Source: Chitinophagaceae bacterium
GTDB taxonomy: Bacteria > Bacteroidota > Bacteroidia > Chitinophagales > Chitinophagaceae
Direction: 5' to 3'
Assembly: GCA_017307735.1 (NCBI GenBank)
Contig: JAFKGR010000024.1
Span: forward strand, 1 to 36,105
Length of the DNA: 36,105 bases
Below are positions 7,531 to 15,654 of this stretch, piece by piece. The translations under genes were made by a program, and so were the position numbers. How positions within the stretch are numbered: the first letter of the stretch is position 1; every line of letters starts with the position of its first letter. The notes below the pieces were generated by a model. The model was not told where the DNA came from and made no database searches. It saw only the letters and a list, made by a program, of their open reading frames with translations.

Positions 7531-8457
7531 TCATTTCATCAAGAATTTCTCTTCATACACCGCACGGATCCCATCTTCGAAACCAATTTTCGGTTTCCAA
7601 CCGAGCGCAGTGAGCCGGCTTACATCAAGCAATTTGCGCGGTGTTCCATCGGGTTTGGTGGAATCAAATCTCAATTCGCCTTCATAACCCACAATCTTCT
7701 TTATTAATTCCGCCAGTTCGCGAATGCTGAGATCACTGCCGGTGCCCACATTCAAAAACTGGGCTTCATCATAGTGCTCCATCATGAAATAGAGCGCATC
7801 GGCCAGATCATCGGCATGCAAGAACTCTCTCAGCGGTTTGCCCGATCCCCAGATGGTTACAAACGGTTCATCATTTATTTTGGCTTCATGAAATTTGCGA
7901 AGCAGGGCAGGCAGCACATGCGAACTTTTTAAATCGTAATTATCGCCCGGGCCATAAAGGTTGGTGGGCATGGCGGCGATAAAGTTGCAACCGTGCTGAC
8001 GACGATATGCTTCACACATTTTGATACCCGCAATTTTGGCCACCGCATAGGCATCGTTGGTTGGTTCCAGATGGCCGGTGAGAAGGTAATCTTCTTTGAG
8101 CGGCTGCGGAGCCAACTTGGGATAGATACAACTGCTGCCGAGGAACATCAGTTTTTTTACACCGTTCAGATATGACTGGTGTATCACATTGCTTTGAATG
8201 GCGAGATTGTCGTAAATAAAATCTGCCGGATGTTCGTTGTTGGCGAGGATACCACCCACTTTGGCAGCGGCGAGAAAAACATAATCCGGTTTTTCTTTTT
8301 TGAAAAATTCTTCCACGGCTTTCTGGTCGCGAAGATCAAGTTCTTTGCTTATGCGAAGGAGTAAATTTTGATAACCTTCTTTTTTCAATTTTCTGACGAT
8401 GGCACTGCCAACCATTCCGCGGTGGCCTGCTACGTATATTTTATCTGTATGTTTCAT
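7531..8457 (-). CDS. fcl: GDP-L-fucose synthase
   Basis: This 308-residue extended short-chain dehydrogenase makes GDP-L-fucose from GDP-4-keto-6-deoxymannose by epimerisation and NADPH-dependent reduction. Seen here: the dinucleotide loop GHRGMVGSA near residue 11, the catalytic Ser/Tyr/Lys as SSCIYP and YAVAKIAG, and the substrate segment PTNLYGPGDNYD followed by SSHVLPALLRKFHEAK, which is diagnostic for Fcl/WcaG. The length matches the family (about 310-320). The partner GDP-mannose dehydratase (gmd) is not in the window. A repeat-rich gap of 222 bp separates it from upxY upstream. Confidence 0.96.
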   Translation of the reverse strand: MKHTDKIYVAGHRGMVGSAIVRKLKKEGYQNLLLRISKELDLRDQKAVEEFFKKEKPDYVFLAAAKVGGILANNEHPADFIYDNLAIQSNVIHQSYLNGVKKLMFLGSSCIYPKLAPQPLKEDYLLTGHLEPTNDAYAVAKIAGIKMCEAYRRQHGCNFIAAMPTNLYGPGDNYDLKSSHVLPALLRKFHEAKINDEPFVTIWGSGKPLREFLHADDLADALYFMMEHYDEAQFLNVGTGSDLSIRELAELIKKIVGYEGELRFDSTKPDGTPRKLLDVSRLTALGWKPKIGFEDGIRAVYEEKFLMK

Positions 8458-8679
8458 TATCGATGGTTGATTAGGGGAGAAAGTTTAGGCGGTTAGACGG
8501 TTAGGGGTTCCGGGCCTGTTCCGCCGAAGGCTGACGCGGCCCGCCGAAGGCGGATTTCGAGTTCCGGGTTTGGAATCCGGAACCCGCCATGGCGGACAAG
8601 CTCAGGAACTCGTAACTCGTAACTTTGAACCCGGAACTATGAACCCGGAACCCGCCTTCGGCGGGACAGACCCGGAACT
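8458..8679. repeat. Spacer built of palindromic and CCCGGAAC words
   Basis: Nine-base TTTAGGCGG/GTTAGACGG words are at 8487-8510. GCCGAAGGC-type palindromes occur at about 8522, 8541 and 8654, with the variant CCGCCATGGCGG near 8585. Repeated GGAACTC/CCCGGAAC words fill the rest. This is almost pure repeat material between upxY and fcl. Confidence 0.65.
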
Positions 8680-9168
8680 TCATATCTTCTCCAGATTCTT
8701 TTTATCAAAATAAGCGCTCAACTGAATTCCCAGGCTGTCGATTTTTACCAAAGCGCGGTGGCCCCATACCTCTAAAACGATTCCCTTGTAATCCATCAAA
8801 ACACCGGACCTGATTTTTACCGGTGCATTTTCTTCGAGTGAGATATTTTCCACTTTGACATCTTCAAATTCATTCAGAAATCGTTTGACCCTTACAATTT
8901 CTTCGTCATGGATAATAGCCGGTTTGCCGAGATAGCGAACCACAGTCAATACGCCGGGCGTTTTCAGCGATTCCCACAACTTGTGCAGGGTGCAATGGAT
9001 AAAAACATATCCTTTAAATACCGGTTCTTCAATCGTTTTTTTTCTGTCGCTCCATTGCCTGGTCACTTTCATGACCGGACAATAATTTAAAAAGTTCGCC
9101 TCATCGAGTAATTGGGCAACTTTCTTTTCCCAGCGGGGTTTGGTATATATCGCGTACCAGTTTTGCAT
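8680..9168 (-). CDS. UpxY/NusG-like transcription antiterminator
   Basis: This 162-residue NusG paralogue starts MQNWYAIYTKPRWEKKV, the standard NusG N-terminal strand and RNAP-binding helix, followed by FKGYVFIHC and PGVLTVVRY. The C-terminal third (VKIRSGVLMDYKGIVLEV) is a KOW-like domain. In Bacteroides, UpxY proteins bind RNA polymerase at the start of a capsule operon and prevent premature termination in it. Here it precedes fcl and the GT4 gene, whose spacers are full of hairpins, which suits that role. A likely promoter is at 9207-9233. No UpxZ-like partner is visible. Confidence 0.88.
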   Translation of the reverse strand: MQNWYAIYTKPRWEKKVAQLLDEANFLNYCPVMKVTRQWSDRKKTIEEPVFKGYVFIHCTLHKLWESLKTPGVLTVVRYLGKPAIIHDEEIVRVKRFLNEFEDVKVENISLEENAPVKIRSGVLMDYKGIVLEVWGHRALVKIDSLGIQLSAYFDKKNLEKI

Positions 9169-9206
9169 GATTTATAAAATAATGATCCGGAAAAGAATCA
9201 CTGAGG

Positions 9207-9233
9207 CAAAATTAAGTTTAAAAAAAAGTCAAA
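9207..9233 (-). promoter_or_regulatory. Candidate Bacteroidota promoter of upxY
   Basis: On the minus strand, TAATTTTG (9207-9214) matches the -7 consensus TAnnTTTG and TTTG (9230-9233) matches the -33 element. The gap of 15 bases is a little shorter than usual. The expected transcript start would leave a leader of about 30 bases before the ATG at 9168. Confidence 0.4.
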
Positions 9234-9475
9234 GACCTATCGGCCGTGGTGGAATTAATCGGGGCTGTTCACATTGAATCCCTCCGGGATTAAAGAACAC
9301 AAAAGCTTTCGAGGTTTTTACTTCTCACTTCTCTCACTCTTCTCACTTTTCTCACTCCTCTCTCCCGGAATTTCCATTCAAAATTTCAAAATTTATCTCA
9401 TGGCTTCGCCTCTCTCAGTCACATGTGTTTTTGTGAACTGAGTTAATCTTTAAAAGTAATAATTCCAGTTTCATT
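9234..9475. other. Spacer between wzc and upxY with a TCTCACT tract
   Basis: No gene is seen. A dyad AATCCCTCCGGGATT is at about 9279-9293. A pyrimidine tract of imperfect TTCTCACT repeats runs at 9319-9366. The stretch is the 3' region of the wzc transcript. Confidence 0.5.
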
Positions 9476-11890
9476 TTATTCAGTTTCGGAATGACTCCTC
9501 CTGCTGAATAAACTCTTTATCCTTGACAACAGCGTTTTCTGTCCGTCCACATAATATCCCCCGCTGTATTCGCTGCCATAACCGTAACCGTATCCATAAC
9601 CATATCCATACCCATTTCCATACCCGCCAAATCCATAGCCGTAAAGCCTGAATCCGCGCGGCTTCACCCCATTAAACAGCACACACATTTTCTGAAATTT
9701 CTTCTGCTCGTGCAATGATTGTATCATCGGCAGAAATACGCGCGGCGTTACAGCATGCCTTATCACAAACAAATTGATATCGCTGAATGCCTGCAACAAC
9801 TGGGCATCCGTTACCGGCGATACCGGCGCGGTATCCATGATGACATAATCAAAATCTTTTTTTACCTGATTGATCAGTTCACCAAACTTTTCACCCGATA
9901 TCATTTCCGTCGGATTGGGCGGTACAGGCCCGGCAGAAATCAGGTACAGACCCGGATAAATGGTTTCTTTCAACAGTTCTCTATACTCTGCTTTGCCCGC
10001 TACATACGTGGATGTACCGGGACGACGGTGAACTCCCAGAATCTTGCTGAGCTTTGGTTTGCGCAAATCCATTTCCATTAAAACCACCTTTTTGCCTGTC
10101 AGTGTAAAACTAATCGCAAGGTTAATGGCAATAAAACTTTTCCCCTCGCCCGACACGCTGGAAGTAATCAGCAGCGTTTTATGGTTTTCATTCAATCCCA
10201 TAAAAGCGAGGTTGGTCCTGACAGACCGGAATTGTTCTGCAATCACAGTCCGTTTCCCTTCCGAAATCACCACCGGATTTTTTCCCGGCACCTGCATTAG
10301 TTCGCCCAAAACAGGCACCTTCACTTTGTCATCTATTTCGGAACGGAACAAAACCTTGCGGCTGAAAATTTCTTTCAGCAAAACCAAAAATGCAGCGGCA
10401 AGCAAACCGATTACCAGCCCGGTGATATAAAAGTTTTTGGCAATCGGCGTTACCGGCCCGTAATAAGTGGGCGATTCAATCACCTTCAAATCCGGTGTAG
10501 TGGCCACTGCCGAGATGGCTGTCTCTTCTTTTTTCTGCAAAAGAAAAGTGTAAATATTATTCTTTACCGATTGCTGGCGGCTGATATCGAGGTAAACCCT
10601 TTCGCGGTCGGGAATACCTTTCAGCAATTCATTGTTTTGCCTGATCTGGGCATTGGCCTGTGCTTTCGATACCAAAAGGTTTTGCCTGATGTTTGACATA
10701 TTATCCAGGATATCACCCTTGATTCTGCTCACCTTTTCACGTGCAGCAATCAGGGCATCATTCTTTTCACCCGTCACGCTTTGCAACTGCTCTGCATTGG
10801 TTTCGGCTGCATATAAATTTCCCAGAAGAGTTGAAAGTGTGGCATCATTAACCAACATCAGAGAAGGAACTGTCCCCGGTACTTTTTCTTTACTGATCAC
10901 ATATTTGCGGATATCGCCGAGTGCATCCAGTTGCAAATCCAACTGGCTAATCTGATCATCCAGCCCGCTGACTTTCCCGAAATAAGTAGTTGCCTGCGTA
11001 CCCAAATCCACCACATTGGTTTTTGCCTGGTATTGCGCAATGTCTTTTTCAACACTGTCCAGTTGCATCGTGACCAGATCCAGCCGCTCATCAATAAAAT
11101 TCATGGTTTTGTCGGCAATGAAATTTTTGTCGATAATGGCTTCGCGGTTATAGTTTTCAAACAATTTGGAAAGCACATCCTGTCCTTTTTGTGGCACCGT
11201 TGTATTCAGAGATACATTCAGAATGGTGGATGAATAGGAATAAGGCGAAATTTTCAATCCGCCGATCAGAGCGCCTGCCGCGCCCTGGATACCCGAAAAA
11301 CTGACAAAGAAATTTTTCCCCTGCACCTGGGTATTGTAGTCCTTGTTCAATTTCATAAGGATGGGTGTTCCATCTATCCGCAAGGTATCTCCAAAAGGTG
11401 TCCTTTTTCCATTGATGATGATATCTCCGTGTTTCCAGTCCATGGTAAAGAACAGGGTTTTCCAAAGATTGAAATTATCCTTATCTACTGCAATAAACTC
11501 AATGGGAGATGTGGATTTATACAATTCTTCGGTGCGTACATTGCCCTTGTTGTAAACCCTTGCATACAAATCCAGTTGTTTAACCACCTCTTCCATTAAA
11601 TCCGTTGAACGAAGGACAACAATTTCATTGTCGACGATTTTCTTTTCACTGAAAATATTCAATGCATCCAGCACCTTGCTGTCGCCCCCGCTCCGGGTCT
11701 GATCTTTGAGAAGCCCTTTGGCAGATGCTACGTACATGGGTACCTGTGAACGAAGATCGATAAAGGAAAAAATCATGGAGATGGAAACCGTTATGACAAA
11801 CAATGGCCAGAACGGCAGGTATTTGTAGATTACCTGTTTAAAGATGTTGTTATCCGGCCGCTCCCTGAAAAATTGATCTTCGTTTGTCAT
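9476..11890 (-). CDS. wzc: Wzc-like polysaccharide co-polymerase and tyrosine autokinase
   Basis: This 804-residue inner-membrane protein combines a chain-length (Wzz) domain with a cytoplasmic BY-kinase. Segments: first membrane helix at about 29-47, a long periplasmic region with coiled coils to about 480, second helix at about 487-507, kinase domain from about 545. Walker A is SSVSGEGKSF (near residue 580), Walker A' is VVLMEMDLRKPKL and Walker B is FDYVIMDTAPVS. The tail at about 747-778 is an unusual Gly-Tyr run with 12 tyrosines, the autophosphorylation cluster. Cycling phosphorylation of this tail controls polymer length and export in the Wzc family. The gene starts three bases after the wza-like gene ends and must be co-transcribed with it. 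Confidence 0.95.
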   Translation of the reverse strand: MTNEDQFFRERPDNNIFKQVIYKYLPFWPLFVITVSISMIFSFIDLRSQVPMYVASAKGLLKDQTRSGGDSKVLDALNIFSEKKIVDNEIVVLRSTDLMEEVVKQLDLYARVYNKGNVRTEELYKSTSPIEFIAVDKDNFNLWKTLFFTMDWKHGDIIINGKRTPFGDTLRIDGTPILMKLNKDYNTQVQGKNFFVSFSGIQGAAGALIGGLKISPYSYSSTILNVSLNTTVPQKGQDVLSKLFENYNREAIIDKNFIADKTMNFIDERLDLVTMQLDSVEKDIAQYQAKTNVVDLGTQATTYFGKVSGLDDQISQLDLQLDALGDIRKYVISKEKVPGTVPSLMLVNDATLSTLLGNLYAAETNAEQLQSVTGEKNDALIAAREKVSRIKGDILDNMSNIRQNLLVSKAQANAQIRQNNELLKGIPDRERVYLDISRQQSVKNNIYTFLLQKKEETAISAVATTPDLKVIESPTYYGPVTPIAKNFYITGLVIGLLAAAFLVLLKEIFSRKVLFRSEIDDKVKVPVLGELMQVPGKNPVVISEGKRTVIAEQFRSVRTNLAFMGLNENHKTLLITSSVSGEGKSFIAINLAISFTLTGKKVVLMEMDLRKPKLSKILGVHRRPGTSTYVAGKAEYRELLKETIYPGLYLISAGPVPPNPTEMISGEKFGELINQVKKDFDYVIMDTAPVSPVTDAQLLQAFSDINLFVIRHAVTPRVFLPMIQSLHEQKKFQKMCVLFNGVKPRGFRLYGYGFGGYGNGYGYGYGYGYGYGSEYSGGYYVDGQKTLLSRIKSLFSRRSHSETE
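9570..9650 (-). repeat. Six-base repeat coding the Gly-Tyr tail of Wzc
   Basis: On the plus strand this reads as imperfect CCATAA/CCGTAA/CCATAC hexamers. The translated product is GYGYGYGYGYGYG plus flanking GGY and NGY units. Because the unit is six bases, slippage would add or remove whole Gly-Tyr pairs without breaking the frame. Confidence 0.8.
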
Positions 11891-11893
11891 TTA

Positions 11894-12661
11894 TTACCTG
11901 AATATTCGGTCAATTAAAAGAAAGATAAATGAAGTAGTTGATACAACCAATGAAATAACTGAAACTGCTGTCATTTTTGGTTTGGCTGGCTCCACATAGA
12001 CAATGTCATTCGGCTTCAGATAAAAATACGGAGAATAGAAAATAGAATGATCTGTCAGGTTCAATCTCTGAAAAGTTTTTTGGCTTCCTGTAGAATCAGC
12101 CTCCCGGATCAGAAGGATATTGTCGGATTTGCCTTTGTTTCCGATATCGCCCGATGATGCCAGTGCATCCAGCAGGGTCATTTTATCTGTCAGTGGCAAT
12201 ACTTTGGAACTCACCGCGCCCATCATGGTGACATGCCGGTTTTGAATATCGACCGTGACTACATTTTGCGATAAATAAGGTTCCAGGTCTTTTTGCAACT
12301 GATTGCTCAATGCCACTTTGGTGAGGCCGGCTGCCTGCACTTTGCCCAGTTTGATGAAACTGATATCCCCGTTTTTATCCACCATGTAACCTTTCAATCC
12401 ATCCACCCCGTCGGGAGCCACATTGTAAAGGGCAGTATTTTCCGGGCTGAGGCTTGCCACAGTAATCGACAAAAGATCACCCGGAACAATAGTCGTTTCC
12501 AAAGGGTGCCTGACCAGGTTTGCAAGTGTGGTATCGCGGAGCATATCCTGAAAATAAGTGGTATGCTTTGAAGTGTTGCAGGAGGTTTGCAGGAAAAGAA
12601 ACCATCCACCCAGCAACAGCATGGCGGCAGTTCTGAAACGGCAATGATAGAAAACTCTCAT
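11894..12661 (-). CDS. wza: Wza-like outer-membrane polysaccharide export lipoprotein
   Basis: This 255-residue exporter is of the Poly_export/SLBB family and forms the outer-membrane channel for the polysaccharide. The N-terminus has a hydrophobic signal and a lipobox-like FLQTSC, with Cys28 as the likely lipid site. The Poly_export domain runs at about 55-140 (VPGDLLSITV, then a VDKNGDISFIKLGKV stretch). An SLBB-like domain follows at about 140-220. A final hydrophobic helix at about 232-250 (VISLVVSTTSFIFLLI) is typical of Bacteroidota homologues. It is shorter than E. coli Wza (379 aa) but normal for this phylum. The upstream start at 12752 in another frame is not coding. Confidence 0.93.
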   Translation of the reverse strand: MRVFYHCRFRTAAMLLLGGWFLFLQTSCNTSKHTTYFQDMLRDTTLANLVRHPLETTIVPGDLLSITVASLSPENTALYNVAPDGVDGLKGYMVDKNGDISFIKLGKVQAAGLTKVALSNQLQKDLEPYLSQNVVTVDIQNRHVTMMGAVSSKVLPLTDKMTLLDALASSGDIGNKGKSDNILLIREADSTGSQKTFQRLNLTDHSIFYSPYFYLKPNDIVYVEPAKPKMTAVSVISLVVSTTSFIFLLIDRIFR

Positions 12662-12772
12662 AAATCAATTCTGATTGAACACCATAAGATGATTGGGTAG
12701 AGTTTCTCGATGGGGATATTTTGATTAAAAACGAATTAGAACAAGAATTCATTGCACTCCTCAGAGGGCGGA

Positions 12773-12801
12773 CAAATTTAAAGGAATATGGTGAAAGACA
12801 A
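12773..12801 (-). promoter_or_regulatory. Bacteroidota promoter of the wza-wzc operon
   Basis: On the minus strand, TTG (12799-12801), 18 bases, then TAAATTTG (12773-12780) is a full match to the -33 and -7 consensus TTG-N17-23-TAnnTTTG. Transcription would begin near 12766 and leave a leader of roughly 105 bases before the ATG at 12661, enough for leader control. Confidence 0.6.
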
Positions 12802-12893
12802 CAGGAATAAAAAAGAGCGCTGAGATTTATTTAAAAGAAAGAATTACCGGGGTAAATAAAAGGAATTATTGAAGATGTTTCGGGCAAAATAAT

Positions 12894-13160
12894 TCAGGCC
12901 GGAACATTCTTTTTTCTTTGTTTCCGCATGCGGATGATGCCGTAGCTGAGGCCGGCAGCAAGAAGGTAGTAAACACCGGAGTCGATGGGGCATAAAGCAT
13001 TACCAGCACTTTCTGGACAAGCACAATTTAATATCTGAGGATCATCGCAAGGGCCGGAAGGGTCGTTTATTACTGTTTGAGAATTTCCTATTTTAAAAGA
13101 GAAAATAGCGAAAATAGAAATCAAAAATAATCTCAATAAAACTTTACTTGACCTATTCAT
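12894..13160 (-). CDS. PID-CTERM-like sorting-domain small membrane protein
   Basis: This is an 88-residue protein with a signal peptide at about 1-28 (hydrophobic LFLISIFAIFSF, ending NSQ), a short Cys-rich middle (CDDPQILNCACPE) and a C-terminal sorting-signal-like block. That block is CPIDSG (Pro58-Ile-Asp60), then a hydrophobic helix YYLLAAGLSYGII, then a basic RMRKQRKK end. I recognise this as the PID-CTERM pattern found in short Bacteroidota proteins, by analogy with PEP-CTERM substrates of exosortases. No exosortase gene is in the window. It lies upstream of the wza-wzc operon, and exopolysaccharide loci are a common setting for such substrates in other phyla. Its role is unknown. Confidence 0.7.
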   Translation of the reverse strand: MNRSSKVLLRLFLISIFAIFSFKIGNSQTVINDPSGPCDDPQILNCACPESAGNALCPIDSGVYYLLAAGLSYGIIRMRKQRKKNVPA

Positions 13161-13251
13161 AGTTCTTTACAGATTGTTCGCTAAGATAAAAAAGTAAATG
13201 AATACAGAAAGGAAATTTGGAAGTTTTCTTTGAAAGAGTTCAGTTTTTGGC

Positions 13252-13407
13252 CTTTCAAAACGCTTCAAGGTTTCCCATCCCGCAAAGCCCCTGCGAAACA
13301 CTTGAAGGTTTTCGAAAGTCATCGGGGGGCCTTGTAAAACCTTCAGGCGTTTGGAGCGATGGCACTGAAGCATAGCAAAACCCTGAAGTGTTTTCAAGCA
13401 AAGTTTT
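13252..13407 (+). repeat. Palindromic A element, copy 1
   Basis: The element is a nested inverted repeat. Outer arms are AAAACGCTTCAAGGTTT and AAACCCTGAAGTGTTTT, and inner arms are GCTTGAAGGTTTT and AAAACCTTCAGGCG. Other copies lie at 13616-13772, 13981-14131, 16306-16451, 17901-18044, 18238-18382, 35719-35900 (inverted) and 36056-36105 (cut by the window end). Confidence 0.85.
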
Positions 13408-13473
13408 GGCAATGGTCGGGCCATTGAGCAGGGCTTGCCGGTTAATTAATATTTTGATGTGCCGGAAGGTTTT

Positions 13474-13605
13474 AAACCTTAGTAGAAAAGTGAGTTTATG
13501 TTACCTCCAACCTTATTACCTTATTTTGATTTTGCTTTCTTAAAAGGCAGCAATGGTTAATAAGGTTAAATCTGAATCGTTGGATAATTTTTTCTATTAA
13601 GGTTT
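13474..13605 (+). repeat. B element with 16-bp terminal inverted repeats, copy 1
   Basis: The element starts AAACCTTAGTAGAAAA and ends TTTTCTATTAAGGTTT, inverted copies with one mismatch here. An inner inverted pair AACCTTATTACC/GGTTAATAAGGTT is nested inside. It is 132 bp with no coding capacity. Confidence 0.85.
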
Positions 13606-13615
13606 TTTCTTTAGG

Positions 13616-13772
13616 CTTTCAAAACGCTTCAAGGTTTCCCATCCCGCAAAGCCCCCTGCGAAACACTTGAAGGTTTTCGAAAGTCATCCGGGGGCCTTGA
13701 AAAACCTTCAGGCGTTTGGAGCGATGGCACTGAAGCATAGCAAAACCCTGAAGTGTTTTCAAGCAAAGTTTT
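13616..13772 (+). repeat. Palindromic A element, copy 2
   Basis: This has the same arms as copy 1, with single-base differences in the centre (CATCCGGGGGCC in place of CATCGGGGGGCC). It is part of the second tandem unit. Confidence 0.85.
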
Positions 13773-13838
13773 GGCAATGGTCGGGTCATTGAGCAGGGCT
13801 TGCCGGTTAATTAATATTTTGATGTGTCGGAGGGTTTT

Positions 13839-13970
13839 AAACCTTAGTAGAAAAGTGAGTTTATGTTACCTCCAACCTTATTACCTTATTTTGATTTTGC
13901 TTTCTTAAAAGGCAGCAATGGTTAATAAGGTTAAATCTGAATCGTTGGATAATTTTTTCTACTAAGGTTT
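13839..13970 (+). repeat. B element, copy 2
   Basis: This 132-bp copy has perfect 16-bp terminal inverted repeats AAACCTTAGTAGAAAA and TTTTCTACTAAGGTTT. It is otherwise almost identical to copy 1. Confidence 0.87.
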
Positions 13971-13980
13971 TTTCTTTAGG

Positions 13981-14131
13981 CTTTCAAAACGCTTCAAGGT
14001 TTCCCATCCCGCAAAGCCCCTGCGAAACGCTTGAAGGTTTTCGAAAGTCATCGGGGGGCCTTGTAAAACCTTCAGGCGTTTGGAGCGATGGCACTGAAGC
14101 ATAGCAAAACCCTGAAGTGTTTTCAAGCACA
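13981..14131 (+). repeat. Palindromic A element, copy 3
   Basis: This third A copy has no B element after it. It ends with TTTTCAAGCA just before the terminator of the sorting-domain gene. Confidence 0.83.
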
Positions 14132-14160
14132 ATGGCGCTATAAATGGTAAACTTCCGTCA

Positions 14161-14190
14161 TAAAAAAACCATCCGTCTTCCGGCGGATGG
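14161..14190 (-). terminator. Intrinsic terminator after the T9SS cargo gene
   Basis: Read on the minus strand, CCATCCG (14184-14190) pairs with CGGATGG (14169-14175) around an eight-base loop and is followed at once by seven T residues. It lies 30 bases past the stop codon at 14220. Confidence 0.85.
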
Positions 14191-14219
14191 CTACTTGTGA
14201 TTTCAGGTGTCTTTGCTTA

Positions 14220-15305
14220 TTATCTTATCAAAAGATTGAGTGTCTGGCGGAATCCGTCCGGCCCGGTAATTTCTACCCGGTAAATACCCGCAGGCAATGG
14301 CTGATTGGGATTGATTTTAATATCCGTCGTCCCTATAGAAATATTTTCAACTTTAGAAGTCAGCAGCCTCCCCTCTTCGCGGTACAAATTGAAATTATAT
14401 TTACCCGAAGTCTGGCTGTTAACCCGCACCCTGATATCGGATGCAGTAGTCGGATTCGGAATAAGAGCCACATTCGCCAGCGCCACAGGAGCCGTCACTT
14501 TCATTACATCGCTGCATTTTTCACGTCCATCCCTGTCGGTTGCGCGGATGCGGTAATAACCGGTTCCGGGCAATGGATGCAGGTCTGTTGCAACATACTG
14601 GCAGGAAGACTGGTTCTTTGCAGCGATTATCAATCCTGTACTTTCAAAGGCTGTGCCGTCGGATGATCTTTCTATTGTATACTTTGCCACATTGCTCTCA
14701 TCGGCTGTTTCCCAACGAATGGCCACATTGTCTTTGTTGAACTGTGCGGAGGTTTTTACAAAATTGAGAGGCAAAACACCTGCGACTGCCGGCCCGCTGA
14801 ATACCAGCATGAACCGGTCTGTACGTTGTGAAGCGGGATCGGCGGTAATCTGAAAATCGAGAGAGTCGATATTGGTCACAGAATCCTTTTGGTCCAAAGA
14901 AATGGGGGTTACTTTGTTTAAATATTTGTCGATCATTTTGGCAGAAATGCCGGAGCCATAGAAATAGCTTGATATAAACTGAATCCGGTAAGTGATAATC
15001 CGCGAATTCCAGAATTTAAAGAAGATGGTATCTTGAGCGCCAATGTCCTGCCTCCTCTCCACCACCAATACATAACCATCCCGAAGCATTCCCCAGTTTT
15101 CGCCGGGGTTAAACATTTTGCGGGCATCCATTCTGTCCACTGCATCGCTGTAACTATTGTCATAAAAGGAAAGCGTCCCATCCATCAAAACGGGCGCACT
15201 CCCGTCGGGAGGAACGATATAAAGATTGGTCCTGAATGTTTTTGTCTGTGAAAATCCTGCAGAAGACAGGAAACACAAAGCAATCAGGGCAAAGCAGAAT
15301 TTCAT
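14220..15305 (-). CDS. Secreted protein with type IX sorting domain
   Basis: This is a 361-residue secreted protein. A signal peptide occupies about residues 1-19 (MKFCFALIALCFLSSAGFSQ). The N-terminal half (about 20-165) is strand-rich and of no family I recognise. Residues of about 190-270 look like a fibronectin type III-like module (NVAIRWETADESNVAKYTIE, then GYYRIRATDRDG). The C-terminal 85 residues are a type A sorting domain of the T9SS (LIPNPTTASDIRV, GKYNFNLYREEGR, LPAGIYRVEI). T9SS cargo is carried across the outer membrane and usually anchored to surface lipopolysaccharide. I chose the ATG at 15305 because it begins the signal peptide; the frame runs on upstream to 15374 but without one. 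An intrinsic terminator follows at 14161-14190. Confidence 0.9.
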   Translation of the reverse strand: MKFCFALIALCFLSSAGFSQTKTFRTNLYIVPPDGSAPVLMDGTLSFYDNSYSDAVDRMDARKMFNPGENWGMLRDGYVLVVERRQDIGAQDTIFFKFWNSRIITYRIQFISSYFYGSGISAKMIDKYLNKVTPISLDQKDSVTNIDSLDFQITADPASQRTDRFMLVFSGPAVAGVLPLNFVKTSAQFNKDNVAIRWETADESNVAKYTIERSSDGTAFESTGLIIAAKNQSSCQYVATDLHPLPGTGYYRIRATDRDGREKCSDVMKVTAPVALANVALIPNPTTASDIRVRVNSQTSGKYNFNLYREEGRLLTSKVENISIGTTDIKINPNQPLPAGIYRVEITGPDGFRQTLNLLIR

Positions 15306-15654
15306 AAGATTGATTTTACAAACAGTCCGTCCATACGGATCCACCTGTATATTCAACAAGAAACGCTGCCACATCTCTAATATTTTTAATTTAAGAAAAA
15401 AAGAGGATTAGCACGCAAACCGGCGTAAAACATACAATGGGGAAAATACGAGGGATGGGGAAGGAATCGTTTCCCGGGAAATTTCCCGGTCGCTGGCCTT
15501 GGCGAATCCGAATGACAGCGGTTCTCTGTCATGCTGACGAAGGAAGCGTCTTTATTTTTTTGCCGGTAGGCAGGTGGTAAGGATAGTTACAGGTTATGAG
15601 GCAGACAACTTCCATAACAGGAAAACTTGTCCTAAATTTGAGAAAACTATTTCA
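15306..15654. other. Divergent spacer between T9SS cargo and MazF-type module
   Basis: No gene is seen. The middle (about 15500-15555) holds GAATGACAG and GTCATGCTGACGAAGGAAGCGTC fragments of a widespread dispersed repeat. At 15633-15640 on the plus strand TAAATTTG matches the -7 promoter consensus for the following antitoxin, without a clear -33 element. Confidence 0.45.

Larger units (their letters stand above)
13252..14131. repeat. Tandem 364-365 bp composite repeat, about 2.4 copies
   Basis: Units start at 13252, 13616 and 13981. Each is made of a palindromic A element (about 155 bp), a linker with the dyad CAATGGTCGGGCCATTG (13410-13426 in unit 1), and a B element (132 bp). The third unit stops after the A element. 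The copies differ by only a few bases, so the duplication is recent. No gene is present. Confidence 0.92.

Noticed and set aside
12477..12752. Longer upstream start for the wza-like gene
   Set aside because: That frame is different from the export protein frame; the signal sequence and lipobox belong to the ATG at 12661.
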